The notes under the pieces were generated by a model, which was not told where the DNA came from, searched no databases, and was given only the letters and a program-made list of their open reading frames with translations. A stretch of DNA of 25,280 bases. Origin: a virus. Shown here one piece after another: positions 16,075 to 22,970 of the stretch. Location of the stretch: positions 1 to 25,280 of IMG/VR virus record IMGVR_UViG_3300030103_002857. The stretch is one strand, 5' to 3'. The position numbers were made by a program, and so were the translations under genes. Every line of letters starts with the position of its first letter. The stretch's first letter is position 1.

Positions 16075-16781
16075 CAGATAAAAAAATACCTACAGTGCAT
16101 GTATCAATGCCCTGTTATGATACCATGCAAGTACCAACTTGTTTAAGCCTGCTTAAACTTTTTGACAAGTTTACCACAGCTAAAATTAAAACTAACATAT
16201 CTACATTTAAATCTCCTTACGTAGGTTATTCTAGAAATATGCTTTCAGCTTTATTTTTAGAGTCTAATTATGATTATCAATTATTTGTAGATGCAGATGT
16301 AAGTTTTGAACCAGAAGTTATTGGTTCAATGATCATGGCACAAAAGGATTTTATTTGTGCACCGTACAGAAAAAAGACTCAGGATAATTCTGTATCTTAC
16401 TCTGTAGCATTTCCAGATTATAAAAATATAAATATAGACAAATCAGGGATCACGGAAATTATTGGTGGACCAGCAGGACTAACATTAATTCATAGATCTG
16501 TTTACGAAAAATTAATTAAACAATATCCACAATTAAAAATTAAATATGCTTCAAATATTTCTGATGAGGCTAAAAAATATTTATATAATTTTTGGGAAAA
16601 TACTTTTGATTCAAAAGAAGGGGCTTGGTATGGAGAAGACGTTTCTTTTTGTAGTTTAGCACGACAAGTAGGATTTAAACTTCATGCTTTAGTTCATTGT
16701 GAGGTTGGACACCACGGTACATTTAACTTTTCTGGAAAGTTTGTAGATACATTTTCGCCGAGTAATGAAAAAAGTAACTAA
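16071..16781 (+). CDS. GT-A type glycosyltransferase-like protein in the replication block
   Basis: A 236-residue protein overlapping the primase gene by four bases (ATGA) and the following helicase gene by 17. It has the same ordered motifs as the gene at 641: an N-terminal VHVSMPCYDT, an SRN triplet (R55), a DxD (D74, D76 in LFVDADVSFE), CAPYRKKT, and GEDVSFC near residue 190. This is the layout of GT2-like GT-A enzymes. The length is short but near a minimal GT-A domain. It probably transfers a sugar from a nucleotide-sugar; the acceptor is unknown. Finding it locked by overlaps between a primase and a helicase is odd for a glycan gene, and DNA or protein modification should be considered. 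The fold is likely; activity is inference. Confidence 0.72.
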   Translation: MTDKKIPTVHVSMPCYDTMQVPTCLSLLKLFDKFTTAKIKTNISTFKSPYVGYSRNMLSALFLESNYDYQLFVDADVSFEPEVIGSMIMAQKDFICAPYRKKTQDNSVSYSVAFPDYKNINIDKSGITEIIGGPAGLTLIHRSVYEKLIKQYPQLKIKYASNISDEAKKYLYNFWENTFDSKEGAWYGEDVSFCSLARQVGFKLHALVHCEVGHHGTFNFSGKFVDTFSPSNEKSN

Positions 16782-18210
16782 GATATACGGTCCACCCGGC
16801 ACCGGTAAAACTGAAAAATTAATTAGACGTGCCATGGCCTACATAAGAATAGGCACTCCTATTAATAAAATAGGTTATTTTGCTTTTACTCGTAAAGCAG
16901 CAAATGAAGCAAAAGATCGTATGCTTAAAAAAAATCCACAATATAAAAAGAAACAATTAAAATATTTTCAAACATTACATTCTTTAGCTTTTCATAGTTT
17001 AGGATTGAGAGAAGAAAATGTAATGCAAGACTATCATTATAACGATTTAGGTAAAGAACTTAGTGTAAGAGTTAATGCTAAAAAAGATGCCGACGCATCC
17101 CCTTATTTAACATGCGATAATGAATACTTTCAAATTATTTTAAAAGCAAAAGAAAAAGATATACCGGTGTGGGATGAATACTGCACAGGAGAACACTCTA
17201 CAAATGTAGATCCTGATTTATTAAAACATATCGAAGCTAATTATAACAACTATAAACATCCTGATGTAAATAATTTAGTTGACTTTACAGATATGATTCA
17301 TGACATAGTACAGCAGCCACATAAAATTCCAGAGTTTGATGTAGTATTTATTGATGAGGCACAAGATTTATCTCCCATACAATGGAAACTATATGACATA
17401 TTAAAATTTAAATCTAAAAAAGTTTATCTTGCAGGAGATGATGACCAAGCTATTTATGGGTGGGCTGGAGCAGACGTAGATAGATTCATACAAGAAGAAG
17501 CTGTAGAAAAAGTATTATCTAAATCACGTAGAATACCTAAAGCTGTTCAAGATATATCAGAAATTATTACTGCAAGGATTGAAGGATTAAGAGCTACTAA
17601 AAATTATTTACCTAGAAATGAAGAGGGATTATGCAGTAAAATCAATAGTTTAGAGAATCTTGACTTATTTAGTCAGGATTGGTTAATTTTAACTAGAACT
17701 ATATCTAGATCAAAAGAAATATGTAATCTGTTAAAAGTAAAAGGTTTATATTATGAAAACAAACATCAAAAAAGTTATAACACTAAATTATACAGGGCTA
17801 TTATTAATCATAGCAAATGGTTAAATGGTGAATCAATACCGGATACAGCATTAGAAGACATCAAAGAATACATGGGCAACAGAGAACTTAAAAAAGATTT
17901 AAAGTGGTTTGAATGTTTTGATAATGCTCCAGCTGAAGATAAAATTTACATAAGACTTATGTTGTCAAATAAAGAAAAATTAAGTGATGAAGCAAGAATT
18001 AAAGTATCTACTATTCATGCAGCTAAAGGTGGTGAATGTGAGAACGTAATTTTAGTATTAGACAATGCTAAAAAAATTAGAGAGGCCACAATAAAAAGTG
18101 TAATAAAGCGTGACGAAGAGCATAGAGTGTGGTATGTAGGTTGTACGAGAGCTAAAAGAAACTTATATTTAATGAGAGCAAAAATTGAAAGGAAGGGATA
18201 TCAACTATGA
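16765..18210 (+). CDS. Compact UvrD/Rep-like superfamily 1 helicase
   Basis: A 481-residue SF1 ATPase. Walker A is GPPGTGKT (G9-T16), motif Ia is FTRKAANEA, Walker B is DEAQD (D197-D201), motif III is GDDDQAIYGWAGAD (Q228), and the second lobe has STIHAAKGGE and then VGCTRAK. All core UvrD-type motifs are therefore present. UvrD and Rep are about 700 residues; this one lacks most of the accessory 1B/2B inserts. UvrD-type enzymes unwind with 3' to 5' polarity. With no hexameric helicase visible in the window, it may be the main helicase at the phage fork, an inference. Its ATG overlaps the preceding gene by 17 bases without a good ribosome-binding site, so coupled translation is likely; its stop overlaps the next gene by four bases. 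Confidence 0.88.
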   Translation: MKKVTKIYGPPGTGKTEKLIRRAMAYIRIGTPINKIGYFAFTRKAANEAKDRMLKKNPQYKKKQLKYFQTLHSLAFHSLGLREENVMQDYHYNDLGKELSVRVNAKKDADASPYLTCDNEYFQIILKAKEKDIPVWDEYCTGEHSTNVDPDLLKHIEANYNNYKHPDVNNLVDFTDMIHDIVQQPHKIPEFDVVFIDEAQDLSPIQWKLYDILKFKSKKVYLAGDDDQAIYGWAGADVDRFIQEEAVEKVLSKSRRIPKAVQDISEIITARIEGLRATKNYLPRNEEGLCSKINSLENLDLFSQDWLILTRTISRSKEICNLLKVKGLYYENKHQKSYNTKLYRAIINHSKWLNGESIPDTALEDIKEYMGNRELKKDLKWFECFDNAPAEDKIYIRLMLSNKEKLSDEARIKVSTIHAAKGGECENVILVLDNAKKIREATIKSVIKRDEEHRVWYVGCTRAKRNLYLMRAKIERKGYQL

Positions 18211-18455
18211 CAGATAAAGATATATTTAAAGAATCATTTCCACAGTATACTCAAGTAGGCGGGAATCACTATACCAAGTTTCCTATACAGCCTTATGAGT
18301 TTATTTCTAAAAATGATTTATCGTTTTTTCAAGGCAATGTTATAAAATACGTTTGTCGTTACCAACGAAAAGGTGGAATCGAAGATCTTAAAAAGATAGT
18401 GCACTATTGTCAATTAGAAATGTTAAAAATTAAGGACATGAAAAAGAATAAATGA
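18207..18455 (+). CDS. DUF3310 family protein
   Basis: An 82-residue protein with the DUF3310 signature in order: VGGNHYTKFPIQPYEFI, then FFQGNVIKYVCRYQRKGG and EDLKKIVHYCQLEM. Family members are small phage proteins, often labelled nucleotide kinase-like without solid proof; no Walker motif is present here. Usual length is 60-120 residues, so this one is complete. It overlaps both the helicase and the next tiny gene by four bases and so belongs to the replication operon. The function is unknown; a link to nucleotide metabolism or replication is suggested by context in many phages. Confidence 0.85.
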   Translation: MTDKDIFKESFPQYTQVGGNHYTKFPIQPYEFISKNDLSFFQGNVIKYVCRYQRKGGIEDLKKIVHYCQLEMLKIKDMKKNK

Positions 18456-18562
18456 TTAAGTATATACTACAAAAGATATATCATTACTCAACAGCTTTAA
18501 CTTCATGGTCATGGCAAAAACTATACGGTAATAGAAAAAAAGGATATGGTTATAAAAAATGA
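18452..18562 (+). CDS. 36-residue basic protein bridging DUF3310 and polymerase genes
   Basis: A very short gene linked by ATGA overlaps on both sides: its ATG overlaps the previous stop and its TGA at 18560-18562 overlaps the polymerase ATG. The protein starts MIKYILQKIYHYSTAL and ends in a basic Gly/Tyr/Lys tail (NRKKGYGYKK). The central TSWSWQKLYG is aromatic. No homolog is recognised. The double overlap leaves no untranslated gap and is the main evidence that it is translated; it could also serve only to deliver ribosomes to the polymerase start. Confidence 0.55.
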   Translation: MIKYILQKIYHYSTALTSWSWQKLYGNRKKGYGYKK

Positions 18563-20415
18563 AAGTACCTTTGTTTGAAGCACAGACAGAATGGAATGAA
18601 CCAGAAGAATTTCCTGATCTAAGAAAATACGACGAGATTGCAATTGATTTGGAAACAAGAGATCCTGATTTAAAATCTAAAGGTTCAGGTTCTATCATTG
18701 GTAATGGAGAAGTTGTAGGTATAGCTGTTGCTGTGCCTGGTAGAAAATTTTATTTTCCAATTGCTCACGGATCAGGGCCAAACATGGATCGTAAAAAAAC
18801 TTTAGAGTGGTTTAAAGATATTTGTGAGTCCGATGCTATAAAAATATTTCACAATGCAATGTATGATGTGTGCTGGATTAAATCTATGGGTCTTAAAATA
18901 AATGGACAGATAGTAGATACTATGATTGCTGCATCATTAATTGATGAAAACAGATTTAGATTTGATTTAAATAGTTTGTCTTGGGATTATTTAGGCCATG
19001 GTAAAAATGAAGCTGCGTTAAATGAAGAAGCAAAGTCTAGAGGACTAGATCCTAAAGCAGATATGTGGCAACTGCCAGCAATGTATGTTGGATCTTACGC
19101 AGAAAAAGATGCAGAGCTTACACTAGAGTTGTGGCAAATATTTAAAAAAGAATTAATACATCAAGATGTTGAGTCTATTTTTGAATTGGAAACTGATCTT
19201 TTCCCTTGTTTGGTAGACATGCGTTTCCTTGGAGTCCGAGTAGACGTTCAACGAGCTCATAAATTGAAGCAACAGTTAACATTGCAAGAAGAAGAACTCC
19301 TGCACAAAATAAAAAAAGAAACGCACATAGACGTTCAATTAATGGCTGCAAGAAGTGTTGCCAAAGTTTTTGATAAACTTGGTTTACCATACGAACGAAC
19401 TGCAAAATCACAAGCTCCATCCTTTACAAAAAATTTTATTCAGAATCATAGCCATCCTGTAGTTAGAATGATTGCTCAAGCTAGAGAAGTTAATAAGGCT
19501 CATACTACTTTTATTGATACCATAATTAAACATGAACATAAAGGTAGGATCCATGCAGACATAAATCAAATAAGGTCGGATTATGGCGGAACTGTGACTG
19601 GTAGATTCTCATATTCAAATCCTAATTTACAGCAGCTTCCAGCCAGAAATAAGGATCTTGGACCTATGATTAGGTCTATATTCATACCAGAGGAAGGCCA
19701 TACATGGGGTTGTTTTGACTATTCTCAGCAAGAGCCTAGGCTGGTAGTGCATTATGCAGCTTTACACAAATTTCCATCAGTTAATGATGTAATAGATAAT
19801 TATGAAAACGATACTTCTACAGACTTTCATCAGGTCGTAGCAGACATGGCAAAGATACCTAGATCTCAAGCCAAGGTAATTAACCTGGGTTTATTTTATG
19901 GTATGGGTAAAGCTAAACTTCAAGCAGAGTTAGGAGTATCAAAAGATAAAGCTGCAGAATTGTTCGATCAATACCACGCTAAAGTTCCCTTCGTTAAGCA
20001 GTTAATGAATAGTGCTTCCAATCGTGCCCAGGAGCGTGGTCAAATTCGAACTCTCTTGGGACGATTGTGTAGATTTCATTTGTGGGAACCAAATCAATTC
20101 GGTATGCATAAAGCATTGCCTCACGAAGAAGCACTCCAGGAACACGGACCAGGAATTAGAAGAGCATATACTTACAAAGCATTAAATAAATTAATTCAAG
20201 GATCAGCTGCTGATATGACAAAAAAAGCAATGTTAGATCTTTACAAATCTGGTATAGTAGCTCACATACAAATTCATGACGAACTATGTGTAAGTGTTCG
20301 AGATGATGAACATGCAAAACAAATAGTTGAGGTTATGGAGAATGCTGTAACTTTGGAAGTCCCCAACAAAGTTGATTACGAAAAAGGCAAAACTTGGGGA
20401 GATATTAATGGTTAA
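18559..20415 (+). CDS. polA-like: Family A DNA polymerase with 3'-5' exonuclease domain
   Basis: A 618-residue Pol I-type replicative polymerase. The proofreading domain is intact: Exo I D30/E32 (AIDLET), Exo II D103 (HNAMYD), Exo III Y180/D184 (YAEKD). There is no 5'-3' exonuclease domain, as in T7-like phage enzymes. Polymerase motif A is DYSQQEPR (D387-R394), motif B runs from R435 and K439 to Y447-G448, and motif C is HDE (H573-E575). The residue equivalent to E. coli Phe762 is Leu (L443, codon CTG at 19885-19887), an often discussed marker in marine phage polymerases. Motif A departs from the usual DYSQIELR at two positions (Q391, P393), but the catalytic Asp, the Glu and the Arg are kept. 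It overlaps the 36-residue gene by four bases. The assignment is firm. Confidence 0.96.
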   Translation: MKVPLFEAQTEWNEPEEFPDLRKYDEIAIDLETRDPDLKSKGSGSIIGNGEVVGIAVAVPGRKFYFPIAHGSGPNMDRKKTLEWFKDICESDAIKIFHNAMYDVCWIKSMGLKINGQIVDTMIAASLIDENRFRFDLNSLSWDYLGHGKNEAALNEEAKSRGLDPKADMWQLPAMYVGSYAEKDAELTLELWQIFKKELIHQDVESIFELETDLFPCLVDMRFLGVRVDVQRAHKLKQQLTLQEEELLHKIKKETHIDVQLMAARSVAKVFDKLGLPYERTAKSQAPSFTKNFIQNHSHPVVRMIAQAREVNKAHTTFIDTIIKHEHKGRIHADINQIRSDYGGTVTGRFSYSNPNLQQLPARNKDLGPMIRSIFIPEEGHTWGCFDYSQQEPRLVVHYAALHKFPSVNDVIDNYENDTSTDFHQVVADMAKIPRSQAKVINLGLFYGMGKAKLQAELGVSKDKAAELFDQYHAKVPFVKQLMNSASNRAQERGQIRTLLGRLCRFHLWEPNQFGMHKALPHEEALQEHGPGIRRAYTYKALNKLIQGSAADMTKKAMLDLYKSGIVAHIQIHDELCVSVRDDEHAKQIVEVMENAVTLEVPNKVDYEKGKTWGDING

Positions 20416-20417
20416 TT

Positions 20418-21068
20418 ATGGCTTACTTAAATGCAAACATACCCGTGCAATATGCACAGATAAGGAGAGAATATTTATATGATCTTAAAAAACATCATGG
20501 AGAAGTTGAAGACTGTATTATCTTTGGTATTAGCTGTATGTCAGGTCGTGCTATCTTATGGCATGCTATTATGGAAAACGGCGCAATCTTTTATCGTCTC
20601 CCAATTACGGCTTTTATTCAACGTGGTTATGAACCCGCAGCTGTTCCACGTAAGAGAATTGATGAACTGGAGCTTTGGAATTCTTTTAGTTATTATCCTG
20701 CTGTTACTAGTTATGATATTCTAGACGGACAAGCAGGTAAATACATAGGCAAAGATAAAAAATGGCATACTGGTAAATATTTATTTACTATTGACTTTGC
20801 TCATCCAGAGAGTAACATTGTTGACACTGATCATTCAGAGATCCCGCATGAACATAAATGCGCTCACATACTTGCTTTAGATGACGGCAACTATGCTGCA
20901 CAACCTAACAATCGATTAATTTGGGACTTACCTTCTTTTACAGTGAAGGATAATATTCCTGATTGGAAAGTGCAAACGACTGAATGGAACGTAGAGGATA
21001 CACAACAGTGGCGAACTGAAGACACTGATAATTTCTTTTACGAAATGGAGGAAAAGAAAAATGATTAA
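20418..21068 (+). CDS. Hypothetical protein following the DNA polymerase
   Basis: A 216-residue protein starting two bases after the polymerase stop. The N-terminal part (YLYDLKKHHGEVEDCIIFGI) leads into a compact alpha/beta region with SGRAILWHAIMENGAIFYRL. The C-terminal 60 residues are acidic and Trp-rich and may be flexible. No catalytic motif is recognised. Its stop overlaps the next gene by eight bases. The same place next to a polymerase gene is occupied by similar unnamed proteins in marine phages as far as I recall, so a replication accessory role is possible but unproven. A competing frame at 20479-20724 inside it is a shadow. Confidence 0.65.
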   Translation: MAYLNANIPVQYAQIRREYLYDLKKHHGEVEDCIIFGISCMSGRAILWHAIMENGAIFYRLPITAFIQRGYEPAAVPRKRIDELELWNSFSYYPAVTSYDILDGQAGKYIGKDKKWHTGKYLFTIDFAHPESNIVDTDHSEIPHEHKCAHILALDDGNYAAQPNNRLIWDLPSFTVKDNIPDWKVQTTEWNVEDTQQWRTEDTDNFFYEMEEKKND

Positions 21069-21240
21069 TGTAGTAAATGGAATATGCATGGATTGTGGCC
21101 ATAGACACAGAGGAATCGCTAAATGTAGTTTTTGCGATTGTGTATGGGAAACTATAAAAGTAGTGGAGGACAACATGATTAGAAAAATTTGGAATAAAAT
21201 AAAAGAATTTTCTAGAAGATTAATGTTCTGGACTAGATAA
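21061..21240 (+). CDS. 59-residue zinc-ribbon protein
   Basis: A short gene read directly. GGAGG stands about nine bases before the ATG at 21061, which overlaps the previous stop by eight bases. The N-terminal half has C9, C12, C22, C25 (CMDC, CSFC) and a further C27, a four-Cys zinc ribbon. The C-terminal third is a basic amphipathic helix (MIRKIWNKIKEFSRRL). A second GGAGG (21165-21169) stands five bases before the in-frame ATG at 21175, so a separate 21-residue helix-only product is possible. The zinc ribbon suggests nucleic-acid or protein binding. Confidence 0.65.
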   Translation: MINVVNGICMDCGHRHRGIAKCSFCDCVWETIKVVEDNMIRKIWNKIKEFSRRLMFWTR

Positions 21241-21350
21241 TGAGCAAAGAGGGCCCCAATGGATTACAGATTTACAGCACTTTTAATATTGTTATTGTGT
21301 TTGTTGGCTATCTTTGTACGGCCCTCGCAGCCATTGAAAGTAGACCCTAA
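21240..21350 (+). CDS. Alternative 36-residue membrane ORF (doubtful)
   Basis: This frame starts at the TAATG overlap with the zinc-ribbon gene and holds a hydrophobic stretch (FNIVIVFVGYLCTALAA). It has no ribosome-binding site of its own and overlaps the better-supported 45-residue ORF at 21259 in another frame. Both encode a membrane segment, which may reflect shared T-rich codons rather than two genes. It is listed because the overlap start is typical of this genome. Confidence 0.25.
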   Translation: MSKEGPNGLQIYSTFNIVIVFVGYLCTALAAIESRP

Positions 21351-21396
21351 AGATTATATACTTCCGCTACCAAAACCAAAAATAAATGAGCAATAA
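21259..21396 (+). CDS. 45-residue membrane protein with proline-rich tail
   Basis: ATG at 21259 is preceded by AAAGAGGG about seven bases upstream. The protein has one strongly hydrophobic segment (FTALLILLLCLLAIFV, residues 5-20), then a short tail with PSQPLKVDP and PLPKPKINEQ. A membrane anchor with Pro-rich tail beside a peptidoglycan peptidase recalls small spanin subunits, but there is no convincing lipobox, so I do not call it Rz1. Its Shine-Dalgarno region GAGGGCC (21249-21255) is complementary to GGCCCTC (21320-21326) inside the gene, which might mask the start. It overlaps the next gene by 11 bases. Confidence 0.55.
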   Translation: MDYRFTALLILLLCLLAIFVRPSQPLKVDPKDYILPLPKPKINEQ

Positions 21397-21769
21397 ACCT
21401 TTAAACATATCTGAATCCGCTGCTGTGCAGATGCCGATGAAAACGGTTGCCTCTCTGATTTTACTCGTCGCAGCCGGCGTGTTCGCATACACGGAGCTGA
21501 CGGCAAGGTTAGTATCGTTAGAGACATCACGTGAGTTGTTTGAAAATGATTTGTTAAAGAAATCTGAACAAGTGCCCGTGGACCAGGAACAACATTTTTT
21601 ACTCGAAGATTTGTATAAGTCTGTAGAGAAAATGGAAAAGACTCAAGAGATGAACATGACAAACAAAGTTAATATAGAATTTTTAGCTGAACAATTAGAT
21701 AAAGCGTTAAAAGATATTGAAAGCTTAAAAGATAAGGTAAGAGAAAATGGCAACGGGAAGAATTACTAA
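21386..21769 (+). CDS. Membrane-anchored coiled-coil protein, likely lysis-associated
   Basis: A 127-residue protein: a short N-terminal tail (MSNKPLNISESAAVQMPMKT), one membrane segment at about residues 21-36 (VASLILLVAAGVFAYT), and then a long acidic coiled coil to the end (including LEDLYKSVEKMEKT and DIESLKDKVRENG). This is the layout of spanin-like or holin-accessory proteins, and a peptidoglycan peptidase gene follows 0.4 kb later. One membrane segment with a large outer domain fits a signal-anchor in the inner membrane. There is no clear ribosome-binding site; it overlaps the preceding ORF by 11 bases and the next gene by 23. The first 100 bases are clearly richer in G+C than flanking DNA. 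Lysis role inferred. Confidence 0.6.
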   Translation: MSNKPLNISESAAVQMPMKTVASLILLVAAGVFAYTELTARLVSLETSRELFENDLLKKSEQVPVDQEQHFLLEDLYKSVEKMEKTQEMNMTNKVNIEFLAEQLDKALKDIESLKDKVRENGNGKNY

Positions 21770-21917
21770 AAAAGTTTTAGACTATATAGCTGAGATGAAC
21801 AGAACAGCAAAACAGATGAGTTATGTTAAAGATTTAAAAAAAGAAGTTGAAACTGGCAAGCATGGTACACAAAAATATGTTATCAAGCAAGGTGTAAACA
21901 AAGGTAAAACAGTATGA
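21747..21917 (+). CDS. 56-residue basic hypothetical protein
   Basis: A short gene read directly, starting 23 bases inside the end of the coiled-coil gene with AAGAG upstream, and ending in a TGA that overlaps the next ATG (ATGA). The protein is helical and Lys-rich (TKKVLDYIAEMNRTAKQ, then DLKKEVETGKHG) with a basic end (GVNKGKTV). No motif is recognised. The overlaps on both sides and the coherent composition support a real gene. It may be a small DNA- or membrane-associated helper; nothing more can be said. Confidence 0.55.
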   Translation: MATGRITKKVLDYIAEMNRTAKQMSYVKDLKKEVETGKHGTQKYVIKQGVNKGKTV

Positions 21918-22153
21918 TTTTAATGGAAGTAGTAGCTCTTCTTATGATTATTAATGGAGAGATTAAAGAACACAGAATTCAAATAGATCCTGATACAGGT
22001 AAACATTCAATGGCAATGTGTTTAAAAGGTAAGAGGTATGCTAAGAGAACTGAAACAGGAAAAAATATACAGCACCAGTGCATCAAGTCGATGGCTGAGG
22101 TCGAAAAAAATATCGATGGATCTTTATCAATTAAGAAGTTAATACTAAAATAA
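21914..22153 (+). CDS. 79-residue hypothetical protein, possibly exported
   Basis: The N-terminus MILMEVVALLMIINGEIK has a hydrophobic run that could be a weak signal peptide or anchor, with no preceding Lys/Arg. The rest is basic with two Cys (CLKGKRYAKRT and HQCIKSMAEVEK), which might pair. It overlaps its neighbours at both ends (ATGA before, TAATG after), placing it directly before the M15 peptidase gene. If the N-terminus is a signal, the protein would act in the periplasm with the lysis enzymes. No homolog is recognised. Confidence 0.5.
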   Translation: MILMEVVALLMIINGEIKEHRIQIDPDTGKHSMAMCLKGKRYAKRTETGKNIQHQCIKSMAEVEKNIDGSLSIKKLILK

Positions 22154-22632
22154 TGGAACTTACACGTAATTTTACCTTGGAGGAATTAACCAAATCGGAC
22201 ACAGCAATCCGTAAAGGTATTAATAATAATCCTAACGCAGAACAAATAGAAAAATTAAAAGTATTGTGTGAAAAAATTTTACAGCCAGTACGTGATCACT
22301 TCGGCAGAGTCAAGGTGACCAGCGGCTTTCGTTCACCTGAGTTATGTGTAGCCATTGGTAGTTCTATAAATTCGCAGCACGCCAAAGCTGAGGCCGCAGA
22401 CTTTGAAGTGGTAGGTGTAGATAACTGTGAATTAGCGGATTGGATACATAGAGAATTAGAATGGGATCAATTGATTCTTGAATACTACACTCCTGGTGAA
22501 CCTAACTCAGGATGGATACACTGTAGTTATACTGAGGGCATGCCAAGAAAATCTTTTTTACATGCATTTAGACAAGAAGGTAAAACAAAATACAAACCAA
22601 TATTAGGAAAAGCAAAGGATATTTTTGTCTAA
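22153..22632 (+). CDS. M15-family peptidase, probable endolysin
   Basis: A 159-residue single-domain zinc peptidase of the M15 (D-Ala-D-Ala carboxypeptidase-like) type. Zinc-binding residues are seen in SQHAKAEAADFEV (H76, D83) and SGWIHCSY (H123); the usual Gly in SxHxxGxAxD is Ala here. An N-terminal LEELTKSDTAIR motif and VTSGFRSPELC precede them, as in peptidoglycan-cleaving phage members. It should cut the peptide cross-links of peptidoglycan at lysis. No signal peptide is present, so a holin or another export path would be needed. It starts at a TAATG overlap and ends eight bases into the next gene. The family is firm; a virion-associated use cannot be excluded. Confidence 0.88.
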   Translation: MELTRNFTLEELTKSDTAIRKGINNNPNAEQIEKLKVLCEKILQPVRDHFGRVKVTSGFRSPELCVAIGSSINSQHAKAEAADFEVVGVDNCELADWIHRELEWDQLILEYYTPGEPNSGWIHCSYTEGMPRKSFLHAFRQEGKTKYKPILGKAKDIFV

Positions 22633-22852
22633 AATTAATTTAATGAAAGCGTTTAGTAATATTGACACTGTTCATGGTGTTTGTGAAGAGTGTAATGAGG
22701 ATACTATTTTAGTAGCAATTGTTAGTGAGTTTTACAGGTGTACTAATTGCGGGCATGATACTAAACAACATATTAATGGTAGCATTCGATATTTAAAACT
22801 ATCCGAAGATGATAAAAAATTTATAAAACAATATGGCAAAGCAGAAGTTTAA
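22625..22852 (+). CDS. 75-residue zinc-ribbon protein with TTG start
   Basis: I chose the TTG at 22625 (AAGGA five bases upstream) over the ATG at 22643, which lacks a site. The protein has two Cys pairs, CEEC (about residues 20-23) and CTNC (about 39-42), forming a zinc ribbon, followed by NGSIRYLKLSEDDKKFIKQY. It overlaps the peptidase gene by eight bases and the next basic-protein gene by 20. Zinc ribbons of this size often bind nucleic acid or RNA polymerase; the partner here is unknown. Confidence 0.65.
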   Translation: MSKINLMKAFSNIDTVHGVCEECNEDTILVAIVSEFYRCTNCGHDTKQHINGSIRYLKLSEDDKKFIKQYGKAEV

Positions 22853-22970
22853 AAATTTTGAACCTAGACCTAAGCCTAAAAAAAGAATTAGGGTCCATAA
22901 AAAATCAAAAAATAAAAGTGAAAAACGCAGCTTTAAAAAATACAACCGACAAGGACGAAGGGCTAAGTAG
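22833..22970 (+). CDS. 45-residue strongly basic protein
   Basis: A short gene read directly; it begins 20 bases before the end of the zinc-ribbon gene and stops at 22968-22970. The protein is mostly Lys and Arg (for example KPKKRIRVHKKSKNK and YNRQGRRAK) and should bind nucleic acid if made. There is no ribosome-binding site, so translation would depend on coupling. Its stop overlaps by eight bases the end of the convergent minus-strand gene. I recall similar basic peptides in marine phages, without known function. Confidence 0.55.
   Translation: MAKQKFKNFEPRPKPKKRIRVHKKSKNKSEKRSFKKYNRQGRRAK

Noticed and set aside
20479-20724. 81-residue hydrophobic plus-strand frame inside the gene after the polymerase
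   Set aside because: Its Leu/Val-rich membrane-like look comes from reading the real gene out of frame; no start signal fits.
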